DNA of 64,000 bases from Enterobacter sp. Bisph1 (GCF_000814905.1 NZ_JXAG01000029.1:62001-126000), one strand, 5' to 3'. Positions 46,783-56,587 are shown, numbered from the stretch's first letter. The notes: generated from the letters alone by a model not told the origin. Program-made: numbers and translations.

Positions 46783-47883
46783 GTGATAATCATAAGATAT
46801 CTGGTTCGGGAAACCCTAAAAAGCCAGCTTGCGATCCTATTCATCCTGCTTCTGATTTTCTTTTGTCAGAAACTGGTCAGGATTCTGGGCGCGGCCGCCG
46901 AAGGCGAAATTCCGACGAACCTCGTGCTCTCGCTGCTGGGGCTGGGCGTGCCGGAAATGGCGCAGCTTATCCTGCCGTTGAGTCTGTTCCTCGGCCTGTT
47001 GATGACGCTGGGCAAACTCTATACCGAGAGCGAAATTACCGTGATGCACGCCTGCGGCCTGAGCCGTGGCGTGCTGGTCAAAGCGGCGCTTATTCTGGCA
47101 ATGTTTACCGGTGCGCTCGCGTCGGCTAACGTGATGTGGGCAGGCCCGTGGTCTTCCCGCCACCAGGATCAGGTGCTGGCGGATGCTAAAGCCAACCCCG
47201 GTATGGCGGCGCTGGCGCAGGGACAGTTCCAGCAGGCGAGCGACGGCAACTCGGTGCTGTTTATTGAAGGCGTCGAAGGCAAAAACTTCACCAAGGTGTT
47301 CCTCGCCCAGCTACGCCCGAAAGGCTCAGCCCGCCCATCGGTGGTGCTGGCGGACTCCGGTCACCTGTCGCAGCAAAAAGATGGTTCTCAGGTGGTCACG
47401 CTGAATAGCGGTACCCGTTTTGAGGGCACCGCGATGCTGCGCGATTTCCGCATTACGGATTTCCAGAACTATCAGGCGATAGTCGGCCATCAGGCGGTAG
47501 CCCTCGATCCTTCCGATACCGAGCAGATGGATATGCGCACGCTGTATAAAACCGATACGCCGCACGCGCGCGCCGAGCTGAGCTGGCGCTTAACGCTTAT
47601 CTTTACGGTGTTTATGATGGCGCTGATGGTAGTCCCGCTGAGCGTGGTTAACCCGCGTCAGGGCCGCGTACTCTCCATGCTGCCAGCGATGCTGCTCTAT
47701 CTGGTGTTCTTCCTGTTGCAAACCACGCTGCGGTCGAACGGCGCAAAAGGCAAACTGGATCCGATGGTCTGGATGTCGCTGGTTAACCTGGCGTATTTAG
47801 CGCTGGCGGTGTTGCTGAACCTGTGGGATACGGTGCCGATGCGCCGGATTCGCGCCCGTTTTACCCGTAGAGGAGCGGTATAA
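46783..47883 (+). CDS. lptF: LptF, LPS export permease
   Basis: 366 residues, GTG start giving MIIIRYLVRETLKSQ as in E. coli. Six membrane segments with a periplasmic beta-jellyroll between segments 3 and 4. With LptG and LptB2 it extracts LPS from the inner membrane. The stop overlaps the lptG start (TAATG). Essential. Confidence 0.97.
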   Translation: MIIIRYLVRETLKSQLAILFILLLIFFCQKLVRILGAAAEGEIPTNLVLSLLGLGVPEMAQLILPLSLFLGLLMTLGKLYTESEITVMHACGLSRGVLVKAALILAMFTGALASANVMWAGPWSSRHQDQVLADAKANPGMAALAQGQFQQASDGNSVLFIEGVEGKNFTKVFLAQLRPKGSARPSVVLADSGHLSQQKDGSQVVTLNSGTRFEGTAMLRDFRITDFQNYQAIVGHQAVALDPSDTEQMDMRTLYKTDTPHARAELSWRLTLIFTVFMMALMVVPLSVVNPRQGRVLSMLPAMLLYLVFFLLQTTLRSNGAKGKLDPMVWMSLVNLAYLALAVLLNLWDTVPMRRIRARFTRRGAV

Positions 47884-48965
47884 TGCAGGCTTTTGGCGTT
47901 CTTGACCGCTATATCGGTAAAACAATCTTTACCACCATCATGATGACGCTGTTCATGCTGGTGTCCCTCTCCGGCATTATTAAGTTTGTCGATCAGCTGA
48001 AAAAAGCCGGGCAGGGGAGCTATGACGCGCTGGGCGCGGGGATGTACACCCTGCTCAGCGTGCCGAAAGATATCCAGATCTTCTTCCCGATGGCGGCGCT
48101 TCTTGGCGCGCTGTTAGGGCTGGGAATGCTGGCACAGCGCAGCGAACTGGTGGTGATGCAGGCTTCCGGCTTCACCCGTATGCAGGTGGCGCTGGCGGTG
48201 ATGAAAACCGCGATTCCGCTGGTGCTGCTGACCATGGCGATTGGCGAGTGGGTTGCGCCGCAGGGCGAGCAAATGGCGCGTAACCAGCGTGCTCAATCCA
48301 TGTACGGCGGTTCGCTGCTCTCCACCCAGGCGGGCCTGTGGGCAAAAGACGGCAATAACTTTATCTACATCGAGCGGGTTAAAAACAACGATGAGCTGGC
48401 GGGCGTCAGCATTTACTCTTTCAATAAAGAGCGTCGTTTGCAGTCGGTACGCTATGCCGCGTCGGCGAAGTTCGATCCGAACGAGAAAAACTGGCATCTA
48501 TCGCAGGTAGATGAGTCTAATCTGACGGATCCAAAACAGGTGACCGGTGCGCAGACCGTGAGCGGCATCTGGGAGACCAGGCTGACGCCGGACAAACTCG
48601 GCGTGGTAGCGCTGGACCCGGACGCGCTGTCGATCAGCGGCTTGCACAACTATGTGAAATACCTGAAGTCGAGCGGCCAGGATTCCGGGCGTTACCAGCT
48701 TAATATGTGGAGCAAAATCTTCCAGCCGCTGTCGGTGGCGGTGATGATGCTGATGGCGCTGTCGTTTATCTTTGGCCCGCTGCGTAGCGTGCCGATGGGC
48801 GTGCGCGTGGTCACCGGTATCAGCTTCGGCTTTGTCTTCTACGTGCTGGATCAGATCTTCGGCCCGCTAACGCTGGTCTACGGCATTCCGCCGGTGCTCG
48901 GCGCGCTGCTGCCCAGCGCCAGCTTCTTCCTCCTCAGCCTGTGGCTGATGATGCGAAAAAGTTAA
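47883..48965 (+). CDS. lptG: LptG, LPS export permease
   Basis: 360 residues, same architecture as LptF, with six membrane segments and a periplasmic jellyroll. Partner of LptF in the LptB2FGC extractor. Coupled to lptF by a one-base stop/start overlap and followed by a strong terminator. Confidence 0.97.
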   Translation: MQAFGVLDRYIGKTIFTTIMMTLFMLVSLSGIIKFVDQLKKAGQGSYDALGAGMYTLLSVPKDIQIFFPMAALLGALLGLGMLAQRSELVVMQASGFTRMQVALAVMKTAIPLVLLTMAIGEWVAPQGEQMARNQRAQSMYGGSLLSTQAGLWAKDGNNFIYIERVKNNDELAGVSIYSFNKERRLQSVRYAASAKFDPNEKNWHLSQVDESNLTDPKQVTGAQTVSGIWETRLTPDKLGVVALDPDALSISGLHNYVKYLKSSGQDSGRYQLNMWSKIFQPLSVAVMMLMALSFIFGPLRSVPMGVRVVTGISFGFVFYVLDQIFGPLTLVYGIPPVLGALLPSASFFLLSLWLMMRKS

Positions 48966-48972
48966 ACAAGAC

Positions 48973-49000
48973 GAGAGGCTACGGCCTCTCTTCTTTTTTC
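48973..49000 (+). terminator. Terminator after lptG
   Basis: GAGAGGC/GCCTCTC stem with a four-base loop and a T-rich tail (TTCTTTTTTC). Confidence 0.88.
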
Positions 49001-49025
49001 TATGCGTGTCGGCAAGGAGCTGCCC

Positions 49026-49505
49026 ATGTTGTCACGGCTGATATCAACATTGACCCTCTTTCTCTCCAGCATCTTGAGCGTGTTTTTTACTGCGGCGGTG
49101 CTGGGGGCTCAGTGGCGGCTTTCTGCTCTTGGCGACAGCGTGCTGCTGGTATTTGAACTGCTGTTAACCGTTATCACGCTGGGGCTTGCGACATGGCTGA
49201 TTCAGCGTGCGGATACGCTGGCGCAGCAGGTAGGTACCGTGCGGCGCGGTTCAGCGCAGGAGGCGCAGGCCGACCGGGTGCTGGCGCGTTTTGCCGCAGC
49301 GCAAAAGCTGCTTGAACAGCTGGGGTTACTCTTTCTTCTTCCGGCGCTGGCCGGGTTTATCCTGCTCGATTCCTACCTTGCGATGCTGCTGCACGGCGCG
49401 CTGCTGGCGCTGGGGATAAGCGTCGCCATCATGCTGAGCCATTATCTTGATAAACAGCGCACCGCGCGCGGCTACACGCTGGATTTTGGCCGTCGGGTGC
49501 CCTAG
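49026..49505 (+). CDS. Small membrane protein, unknown function
   Basis: 159 residues with four hydrophobic segments in two pairs (LISTLTLFLSSILSVFFTAAV, LLVFELLLTVITLGLATWLI; LGLLFLLPALAGFILLDSYL, LHGALLALGISVAIMLSHYL), separated by a basic/acidic helical loop (RGSAQEAQADRVLARFAA). The start at 49026 has AAGGAG six bases upstream. It occupies the place of the idn genes in E. coli. No family recognised. Confidence 0.75.
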   Translation: MLSRLISTLTLFLSSILSVFFTAAVLGAQWRLSALGDSVLLVFELLLTVITLGLATWLIQRADTLAQQVGTVRRGSAQEAQADRVLARFAAAQKLLEQLGLLFLLPALAGFILLDSYLAMLLHGALLALGISVAIMLSHYLDKQRTARGYTLDFGRRVP

Positions 49506-49589
49506 AGCGCTCAGTAAAATCTGTTCTTTGCGCCGTCCCGCATCCTGCGGACTATGCTTTAAGAACGATTAATATATTTTGGGAAACTT

Positions 49590-51227
49590 ATGTCCAGATT
49601 CTTTTTCAACGACCGCAAACAACTGGTCAATGACGCCATTGAAGGCATGGTCATTTCGGCTCCCCACGGCAACCTGGTTCGCCTCGATATCGATCCCGCC
49701 ATTCGTATTGTCGCCCGTGCCGACTGGGATAAAAGCCGCGTAGCGGTGATCTCCGGCGGCGGCTCCGGGCACGAACCGGCCCACGCCGGGTTTGTCGGCA
49801 AAGGAATGCTCACCGCCGCCGTTTGCGGCGACGTTTTCGCCTCACCAAGCGTCGACGCGGTACTCAACGCCATTGTTGCCGTCACTGGCGATCGCGGCTG
49901 CCTGCTGATCGTTAAAAACTACACCGGCGACCGGCTGAACTTCGGCCTTGCGGCGGAAAAAGCCAAGCGCTACGGCCTGAAAGTGGAAATGGTGATTGTT
50001 GCCGACGATATCGCGCTGCCGGACAACAAACAGCCGCGCGGCATTGCCGGAACTGCGTTAGTACACAAGATTGCGGGCTATGCCGCCGAGCAGGGCAAAT
50101 CATTGAGCGAAGTGCGCGATCTCGCCCGCCAGGCCTGCGATAACGTATTCAGCCTGGGGCTGGCGATGGAGACCTGCAATCTGCCGGGCGGCGACAGCGA
50201 AGAGGGGCGTATTCAGCAGGGTAAAGTTGAGCTGGGCCTCGGTATTCACGGCGAACCGGGCGCAACCACCGTGGATACGCATAACAGCAAACAGCTAATC
50301 GACACCCTTGTGCAACCGTTGCAGGCGGCAGTGGGCAACGAGCGCGTGGCGGTGCTGATTAATAACCTCGGCGGCGTGTCGGCGCTGGAGATGGCGCTGC
50401 TGACCAAAGAGCTGGCCCACTCGGCGCTGAAAGATCAGATTGCTTATCTGATTGGCCCCGCGCCGCTGGTCAGTTCGCTGGATATGAAAGGCTTTTCTCT
50501 GTCGCTGCTTCGCCTGAATGAAACCTTTGAACAAGCGATTTGCGCCGATGTGCATACCGTCGGCTGGCAAAAACCGGTGCCCTTCGCGCCGATGAAAACC
50601 CAGCAACATAACGCGGTGTACGACGGGCTGGAGATCGAGCCTTCCGACAACCCGCAGGTTAAAGCGCTGGTCAGTAAAGCGGTGGATACCCTAATCGGCC
50701 TGGAGAACCGCCTTAATGCACTGGATGCGAAAGTGGGTGACGGCGATACCGGCTCGACCTTTGCTGAAGGGGCGCGTGAAATTAAACAGCTGCTGGAGAA
50801 AAACGCCCTGCCGCTAAATAACACCGCGCAACTGCTGCAACTGGTAGGTGAGCGACTGGCAACAGTAATGGGCGGCTCCAGCGGCGTGCTGATGTCGATT
50901 TTCTTTACCGCCGCAGGCCAGGCCGTGCAGGACGGTACTTCATTACCGGACGCGTTGCTGCTGGGGTTAAAACAGATGAAACATTATGGCGGTGCGGAGC
51001 AAGGGGATCGCACGCTGATCGACGCCCTGCAACCGGCGCTGGAAGCCCTGCGCGACAGCGGGCTCAAGGCTGCCGTTTCTGCGGCGAAAACCGGCGCTGA
51101 CAGCACTGCAACCATGCACAAAGCGGGTGCCGGCCGATCGTCCTACGTGAACAGTGAGAATCTGGCCGGGGTCAGCGATCCGGGCGCTGTTGCGATTGCG
51201 GAAGTGTTTGCCGCCATCAGCCACTAA
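49590..51227 (+). CDS. dhaK: ATP-dependent dihydroxyacetone kinase, DhaK-DhaL fusion
   Basis: 545 residues. Residues 1-330 are the DhaK domain, with GGGSGHEPAHAGFVG and the histidine that binds the substrate covalently in GLGIHGEPG. Residues ~350-545 are the DhaL domain with the metal-binding aspartates of DAKVGDGDTGSTFAEG. The fused form uses ATP, as in Citrobacter freundii, unlike the PTS-dependent three-subunit E. coli enzyme. No glycerol dehydrogenase or dha regulon neighbours are present, so its supply of dihydroxyacetone comes from elsewhere. Confidence 0.92.
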   Translation: MSRFFFNDRKQLVNDAIEGMVISAPHGNLVRLDIDPAIRIVARADWDKSRVAVISGGGSGHEPAHAGFVGKGMLTAAVCGDVFASPSVDAVLNAIVAVTGDRGCLLIVKNYTGDRLNFGLAAEKAKRYGLKVEMVIVADDIALPDNKQPRGIAGTALVHKIAGYAAEQGKSLSEVRDLARQACDNVFSLGLAMETCNLPGGDSEEGRIQQGKVELGLGIHGEPGATTVDTHNSKQLIDTLVQPLQAAVGNERVAVLINNLGGVSALEMALLTKELAHSALKDQIAYLIGPAPLVSSLDMKGFSLSLLRLNETFEQAICADVHTVGWQKPVPFAPMKTQQHNAVYDGLEIEPSDNPQVKALVSKAVDTLIGLENRLNALDAKVGDGDTGSTFAEGAREIKQLLEKNALPLNNTAQLLQLVGERLATVMGGSSGVLMSIFFTAAGQAVQDGTSLPDALLLGLKQMKHYGGAEQGDRTLIDALQPALEALRDSGLKAAVSAAKTGADSTATMHKAGAGRSSYVNSENLAGVSDPGAVAIAEVFAAISH

Positions 51228-51232
51228 AAGAG

Positions 51233-51260
51233 ACCCGGCACATTGCGTGCCGGGTTTTCA
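51233..51260. terminator. Terminator between dhaK and ahr
   Basis: ACCCGGCA/TGCCGGGT stem around a seven-base loop with TTTT on the right and CTCTTTT on the minus strand. Probably serves both convergent genes. Confidence 0.8.
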
Positions 51261-51262
51261 CA

Positions 51263-52282
51263 TCAGAAATCTGCTTTTAATACCACGCGATAACGGGCTT
51301 TGCCGTCGCGCACATGCTGCAGCGCTTCGTTGATCTGCGACATCGGGAACATCTCTGTCGTCGGTGCAACTTTCGCGCGCCCGGCAAACTTCATCAGCTT
51401 ACGCAGTTCGAACGGCGTACCGGTCGCCGAACCGGAGACGCTACGATCGCCTGCAATCAGCGTAAAGGCCGGTACTTCCAGCGGCTTCATCACTGCGCCC
51501 ACGGTATGGAAATGACCGCCGTGCGTCAGGGCTTCAAAGTAGGGCTGCCAGTTCAGATCGACGTTCACCGTGTTGATGATCAGATCGTACTGCCCGGCGC
51601 GCGCTTTCAGCGCTTCCGGATCGCGGCTGTTCACCACGTAATCCGCCCCCATCAGGCGCACTTCCGGCTCTTTCGCCGGGTTCGAGCTAAACGCCGTCAC
51701 TTCACAGCCCATCGCATGTAACAGCTTAATCGCAATATGACCCAGACCGCCAATACCGATCACGCCCACGCGGCTGGTGGCGGTAATGTTATGCATCAGC
51801 AGCGGTTTAAACACCGTAATACCGCCGCACAGCAGCGGACCGGCGGTTTCGATATCAATGCTATCCGGCAGCGGGATCACCCATTGCCAGTCGGCACGCA
51901 ATTTATCGGCAAAGCCGCCGCGGTTAACGATGGTCGGCACCGAACCTTCCAGGCAGTTGATCTGGTTGCCATCGATACAGGCATCGCAGTGCCCACAGCT
52001 GCGCGCCGTCCAGCCAATCCCAACGCGCTGACCCACTTTCAATCCTTTGTTCTGCGCCGCGCTTCCCAGCTCAACCACACGACCAATCACTTCATGCCCG
52101 GCAACCAGCGGGTATTGCGAAAAGCCCCATTCGTTATCGATCATCGACAAATCCGAATGGCAGATGCCGCAGTAATCTACCTGCACTTCCACATCTTCTG
52201 CCCCCAACGGGCCAGCGTCGAACTCCTGCAGTTCCAGCGGGGCACCCGCCTGCGGCGCGGCGTAACTTTTAATGATGCTCAT
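51263..52282 (-). CDS. ahr: Ahr (YjgB), NADPH-dependent aldehyde reductase
   Basis: 339 residues, zinc-dependent medium-chain dehydrogenase. Catalytic zinc at CGICHSD, structural zinc cysteines in [15 protein letters not shown], Rossmann motif [11 protein letters not shown]. It reduces a broad range of aldehydes to alcohols. In E. coli it also lies just before leuX. The 240 bases to the lysozyme gene hold no other gene. Confidence 0.94.
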   Translation of the reverse strand: MSIIKSYAAPQAGAPLELQEFDAGPLGAEDVEVQVDYCGICHSDLSMIDNEWGFSQYPLVAGHEVIGRVVELGSAAQNKGLKVGQRVGIGWTARSCGHCDACIDGNQINCLEGSVPTIVNRGGFADKLRADWQWVIPLPDSIDIETAGPLLCGGITVFKPLLMHNITATSRVGVIGIGGLGHIAIKLLHAMGCEVTAFSSNPAKEPEVRLMGADYVVNSRDPEALKARAGQYDLIINTVNVDLNWQPYFEALTHGGHFHTVGAVMKPLEVPAFTLIAGDRSVSGSATGTPFELRKLMKFAGRAKVAPTTEMFPMSQINEALQHVRDGKARYRVVLKADF

Positions 52283-52522
52283 GAGGGATTCCTTTGATTG
52301 AGAGAGGGGATTTTATGAAGTGTAGGGCATCTGCGACCCCGGCGGCAGAGTGCACCAGGGCAGATAGCCCATTTCGCCAAAAGCCCGTGGCGAAACGTGC
52401 AGCGCAGGCCGCTATTTTCGGATTTTCCATACGCCTATTTTGCCGCGCTGACTTTGCAACACGATGTGTCCGAACCATCCTCAAAGAGTGCTGTTTTTTC
52501 CCCTTCAACAGGAGCAACCAAC

Positions 52523-52975
52523 ATGCCGAGTCAACCGCAACATACGGGCGCAGGGGGAATCGCGCTTATCAAATCTTTTGAGGGACTTAGGCTGGAAAAA
52601 TACCAGGATGCAGTCGGCAAGTGGACCATTGGCTACGGGCATCTGATTTTACCGAACGAACGCTTCCCCCGACCTATTACCGAAGCCGAGGCCGAAGCGC
52701 TGCTGCGCAGCGATCTGCTGGTCACCGAGCGCGGCGTGCATAACGTGGTGACGGTGGCTCTCAATCAAAACGAGTTCGACGCGCTGGTGGCGTTCACCTT
52801 CAACCTGGGCGTCGGGAATTTGCAAAGCTCGACGCTGCTAAAACTGCTTAATCAGGGCGAATACGCCCAGGCGGCGGATCAGTTCCTGCGCTGGAATAAA
52901 GCCGGCGGCAAAGTACTGACCGGGCTGACACGGCGGCGCGAAGCCGAGCGAAAGCTGTTTTTGACGGCGGTGTAG
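52523..52975 (+). CDS. Phage-type GH24 lysozyme
   Basis: 150 residues, T4-lysozyme-like endolysin. The catalytic triad is E20, D29, T35 (SFEGLRLEKYQD...WTIGYGH) with T4 spacing. There is no signal peptide or SAR anchor and no holin or spanin genes nearby, so it cannot reach the wall by itself. AGGAG lies eight bases before the ATG. It is probably a domesticated or leftover phage gene next to leuX. GC content is like the core, which suggests long residence. Confidence 0.85.
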   Translation: MPSQPQHTGAGGIALIKSFEGLRLEKYQDAVGKWTIGYGHLILPNERFPRPITEAEAEALLRSDLLVTERGVHNVVTVALNQNEFDALVAFTFNLGVGNLQSSTLLKLLNQGEYAQAADQFLRWNKAGGKVLTGLTRRREAERKLFLTAV

Positions 52976-53115
52976 GTTGGGGGACTGGGCTGCGGTCGGC
53001 GGTAAAAGGGGGTGACGGCGGGCTAGTGTTTTGCTGGTTTGCCTATATGGGGCAGCCGCTGGGGTAGAGACCGCCGATTTTTTCAGCACTTAGCGGTGGG
53101 TAACCATATCGCGAC

Positions 53116-53143
53116 TTGCATAGCCGCCCGCGGCAGGTATAAT
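53116..53143 (+). promoter_or_regulatory. leuX promoter
   Basis: TTGCAT, 16 bases, TATAAT; expected start near 53150, about 20 bases before the mature tRNA. Confidence 0.8.
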
Positions 53144-53170
53144 CCAACACGTTTCCGCATCCCCTTCAGT

Positions 53171-53255
53171 GCCGAAGTGGCGAAATCGGTAGACGCAGTT
53201 GATTCAAAATCAACCGTAGAAATACGTGCCGGTTCGAGTCCGGCCTTCGGCACCA
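53171..53255 (+). tRNA. leuX: tRNA-Leu (CAA anticodon)
   Basis: 85 bases with encoded CCA. Acceptor stem GCCGAAG/CTTCGGC, anticodon stem TTGAT/ATCAA closing the loop TCAAAAT (anticodon CAA, reads UUG), long class II variable arm and GGTTCGAGTCC T-arm. leuX is a well-known integration site for genomic islands. Confidence 0.97.
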
Positions 53256-53268
53256 TCGGAACATCAAT

Positions 53269-53292
53269 AGACGTCAACGGACGTCTTTTTTT
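53269..53292 (+). terminator. Terminator after leuX
   Basis: AGACGTC/GACGTCT stem with a four-base loop followed by a run of T. It ends leuX transcription before the integrase. Confidence 0.9.
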
Positions 53293-53454
53293 GTGCCTGA
53301 AATCCACGCCACACAAGGCTTTCCGCGATTTTCCTTTCAACAGAAGTCAATCTGAGTCAACCCACATCAAGTCGCTTGTGAGTATAGAACCGAGTATATA
53401 TGCTGGTTCGATAATGCTTATATACTCACGGCAGCACATGGAAGGAGAACTTTT

Positions 53455-54720
53455 ATGGCTCTGACAGATATCAAAGTGCGTTCTGCGAAACCGCAGAAAA
53501 AGGAGTACACCCTAGTCGATGGGGATGGCATGTTTTTGCTGGTTCACCCCAACGGCTCTAGATACTGGCGGTTCCGCTTTCGCTTTGGTGGTAAGCAGCA
53601 CCTGATGGCGTTTGGGGTTTATCCTGAAACATCCCTGGCTGATGCTCGTCAGAAGAGGGAAGAGGCCAGAAGGCTTGTTGCTGCTGGAATCGATCCTCGC
53701 GAACACAAACGAGCTGTGAAAGAAGAACAGGCGAAAGAAGCTATTACTTTTGAGTCAGTTGCCAGAGAGTGGCACGCAGCAAATAAAAAATGGACAGAAG
53801 AACATAGTCGGCGGGTGCTGAAGAGCCTGGAAGATAATTTGTTCCCAGCGATTGGAAAGCGAAGTATTGATAGTTTTAGTACGCGCGATCTCCTTGTGCC
53901 TATCAAAGTAGTTGAGGCTACAGGGCGTCTTGAAGTGGCTTCGCGTCTTCAGCAGCGTACCAATGCGATTATGCGTTATGCAGTGCAAAGCGGTTTGATC
54001 GATTACAATCCTGCTCAGGAGATGGCTGGGGCAGTTGCTTCCAGTAATCGTGTCCATCGACCAGCACTTGAACTGAAACGCTTACCTGAACTACTCCACC
54101 GAATTGATAGCTACACCGGACGGCCTTTAACCCGTCTGGCTGTTGAGCTAACGTTATTAATCTTTATTCGTTCCAGTGAGTTGCGCTTTGCCCGTTGGCC
54201 CGAGATCGATTTTGAAAGGGCAATGTGGACAATCCCGGCAGAACGAGAAGCTATAGAAGGTGTTAAGCATTCGCAACGAGGTTCTAAAATGCGTACACCT
54301 CATTTAGTTCCTCTGTCTCGTCAGGCATTAGTAATCCTTCAACAGGTCCACAAGATCAGTGGTGATCGTGACTTTGTTTTCGTTGGCGATCATAACCCTC
54401 ATAAGCCCATGAGTGAAAACACGGTGAACAAGGCACTGCGCGTCATGGGATATGACACGAAGGTTGATGTTTGTGGGCATGGTTTCAGAACAATGGCCTG
54501 TAGTTCGTTGATTGAATCAGGGTTGTGGTCGAGGGATGCGGTAGAGCGTCAGATGAGCCATATGGAGCGTAACTTAGTACGTGCGGCTTATATTCATAAA
54601 GCAGAGCATCTGGATGAACGCAAACTGATGCTGCAATGGTGGGCTGACTTTCTGGATGGGAATCGGGAGAGTGGGATTACGCCGTTTGACTATGCAAAAG
54701 TCAATCGTGGTAATATTTAG
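53455..54720 (+). CDS. int: P4-type tyrosine integrase
   Basis: 421 residues. N-terminal arm-binding domain (LTDIKVRSAKPQKKEYTLVD, WRFRFRFGGKQ), SAM-like core, and catalytic domain with FIRSSELRFARW (first Arg), HGFRTMACSSL (His-x-x-Arg) and the tyrosine in VRAAYIHKAEHLDERK. It inserts the island at the leuX 3' end. AAGGAG precedes the ATG. It is transcribed away from the tRNA and appears intact, so the island may still excise. Confidence 0.95.
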   Translation: MALTDIKVRSAKPQKKEYTLVDGDGMFLLVHPNGSRYWRFRFRFGGKQHLMAFGVYPETSLADARQKREEARRLVAAGIDPREHKRAVKEEQAKEAITFESVAREWHAANKKWTEEHSRRVLKSLEDNLFPAIGKRSIDSFSTRDLLVPIKVVEATGRLEVASRLQQRTNAIMRYAVQSGLIDYNPAQEMAGAVASSNRVHRPALELKRLPELLHRIDSYTGRPLTRLAVELTLLIFIRSSELRFARWPEIDFERAMWTIPAEREAIEGVKHSQRGSKMRTPHLVPLSRQALVILQQVHKISGDRDFVFVGDHNPHKPMSENTVNKALRVMGYDTKVDVCGHGFRTMACSSLIESGLWSRDAVERQMSHMERNLVRAAYIHKAEHLDERKLMLQWWADFLDGNRESGITPFDYAKVNRGNI

Positions 54721-54747
54721 TGTATATGTTTAATTAATATACAATCA

Positions 54748-54779
54748 ATCAACCAGCTTCCAAAGTGAAGCTGGTTGAT
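54748..54779. terminator. Hairpin between int and dptF
   Basis: ATCAACCAGCTTC/GAAGCTGGTTGAT, thirteen perfect pairs, six-base loop, no T-run. Either a terminator of low efficiency or a protein-binding palindrome ahead of dptF. The remaining ~150 bases to dptF are AT-rich and should hold the dpt promoter; no clear hexamer pair is seen. Confidence 0.5.
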
Positions 54780-54937
54780 GTATGGACTTGACCCGCCATC
54801 TCTGGATGTGTTTTGTGGACGGAAAGGAAAATACACAATTTTGAAATTGCTCGTAATGAATGTGTCAAAGAGCCTATAGATATCAGTGGGTAGCTTTTAT
54901 AGAATAGGTGTATTCCTACTTTAGAGAACATGAAGTT

Positions 54938-56587
54938 ATGAGCGCAATCACATTACGTAAAGCGTTGGGTGTACTTGCGAAGTCATCTTCGTTTTCCGTC
55001 ACCACCGTGACACACCGTCAGAAGGATGAGTTCGATCAGTTAAAGGAACAACTCTTTGTTAAACAAGAAATTGAAACCGAATTACAACGCTATCTGGATG
55101 TTGCTAAACCCGGTGAAATCATTTTTTTGTGCGGCAGTAGCGGGGATGGAAAGTCCGAAATTTTAACCCGCTGTCAGTCAGATCCGCGTTATCAGCGGCG
55201 ATTTATTTTCCATCTGGATGCCACTCATAGCTTTGCCCCTCGACAATCAGCCATTGATGCTTTGAATGAATTATTTGCTAATCATCATCAGCAGACATCT
55301 CCATTGCTCATTGGCATCAACACCGGAATGCTCGCTAACTTTGCCCGAGAAGGCGCTGAATGCCACAGGGTGATCCGGTCTGCAATTGACTCATTTTTAT
55401 CAGGACAGCAGGATGCAAGCCGTCCTTACCGTAACGAGAATTGTTCTTTTTTTGATTTTGAACATTACCCTAAATTCCAGTTTGACGAAAGTAAACAATA
55501 TTCATCATTTATTAAGACCTTATTAGATAATTTAACTCGTGATGATGATAATAATTTATTTCAGTTTATTTTTCGGCGCGATGAGTCAATTAATCCAGAT
55601 CTAAAAGAGGTCGCAAACTTTAAATTGCTTTGCATGCCAGGTGTGCAGAATGTATTAATTACGCAGCTCTTTAAAGCGCGACTAATTAAAGACCAGTTTG
55701 TAACGACCCGAACGCTGCTGGATTTTTTGCATCATCTGCTGATGGGGCCTGGCTACTTGTTTGATAACCTCTTCACCGGTGCAGAAAATGATCTGATTAA
55801 AAAAATTTGCGATTTTGATCCCGCCAGATTGCACACTTATGAACTTGATCAGTTTGTTTTGCGCTATGAACTGAGACTGGTTGATGCTGAGCTCGATGAT
55901 TTTTTAGCCGCACTTGAGCCGTTACACATTAAGTTTGATCGCCAGTGCATTAAGCCTGGTGACGCAACCTCGTTGATCCGGCTTTTCTGGCTATTGCAGC
56001 ACGAGTCATTGGGTAATGATTATCATCGGAGATTTTCCGCGTTCTTTAACGAATCGTTGTTTGAACATTACTCAGAAATCTGGCATTTACATAGAAATTA
56101 CACAGCAGATCTGGAGCAAAAAAGATCACTGAATCGCTTTTACACCTCTGAACTTATCGCTGGTATCCAGCGCTATGCAAACCGTAAAGCGCCGGAGTTG
56201 AGTAAGCATAAAGAAGAATTTTTTTTAGGGGAGTTTGGTGGGGTTAAAATAACTGCGCCAGTAGCGCTGAAGCCTGACTGGGACGCTATCCGTAGTAAAC
56301 ATACTGCTCATCCTACTGGCTTCGATGTTCATTTAAAAGTGGGTGAGGATCCATTACCACCCATCCGTATCGGACTTAACCTGTTCGAATTATTGAAAAA
56401 ATTAAATAATGGTTATCGTCCGAATAAATACGATAAAAATGCTATTGTTCTATTAGACGGAATTATTGATTTAGTTTCTGATAAGATCAAGCTTAGTTCT
56501 GAGATAAGATTTTATGATGGTATGCGCCGAGTTTATAGTGCAAGATTTGATGACGATATGATCTCTATTAGCGGAATGGAGGGGTAA
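54938..56587 (+). CDS. dptF: DptF (DndF), phosphorothioation-dependent restriction ATPase
   Basis: 549 residues. P-loop GSSGDGKS at residues 66-73 (IIFLCGSSGDGKSEIL) preceded by RKALGVLAKSSSFSVTT. DptF/DndF is the first subunit of the DptFGH restriction complex, which attacks DNA lacking phosphorothioate marks made by DndBCDE. The start at 54938 is chosen because the family starts near here; an in-frame ATG at 54908 would add 10 residues. Ribosome-binding site weak. dptG begins 4 bases after the stop codon. Assigned from recognised family resemblance and gene order. Confidence 0.88.
   Translation: MSAITLRKALGVLAKSSSFSVTTVTHRQKDEFDQLKEQLFVKQEIETELQRYLDVAKPGEIIFLCGSSGDGKSEILTRCQSDPRYQRRFIFHLDATHSFAPRQSAIDALNELFANHHQQTSPLLIGINTGMLANFAREGAECHRVIRSAIDSFLSGQQDASRPYRNENCSFFDFEHYPKFQFDESKQYSSFIKTLLDNLTRDDDNNLFQFIFRRDESINPDLKEVANFKLLCMPGVQNVLITQLFKARLIKDQFVTTRTLLDFLHHLLMGPGYLFDNLFTGAENDLIKKICDFDPARLHTYELDQFVLRYELRLVDAELDDFLAALEPLHIKFDRQCIKPGDATSLIRLFWLLQHESLGNDYHRRFSAFFNESLFEHYSEIWHLHRNYTADLEQKRSLNRFYTSELIAGIQRYANRKAPELSKHKEEFFLGEFGGVKITAPVALKPDWDAIRSKHTAHPTGFDVHLKVGEDPLPPIRIGLNLFELLKKLNNGYRPNKYDKNAIVLLDGIIDLVSDKIKLSSEIRFYDGMRRVYSARFDDDMISISGMEG

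Noticed and set aside
54748-54779. attachment site or small CRISPR-like repeat
   Set aside because: It is a single perfect hairpin with no second copy in the window. No CRISPR array is present anywhere.
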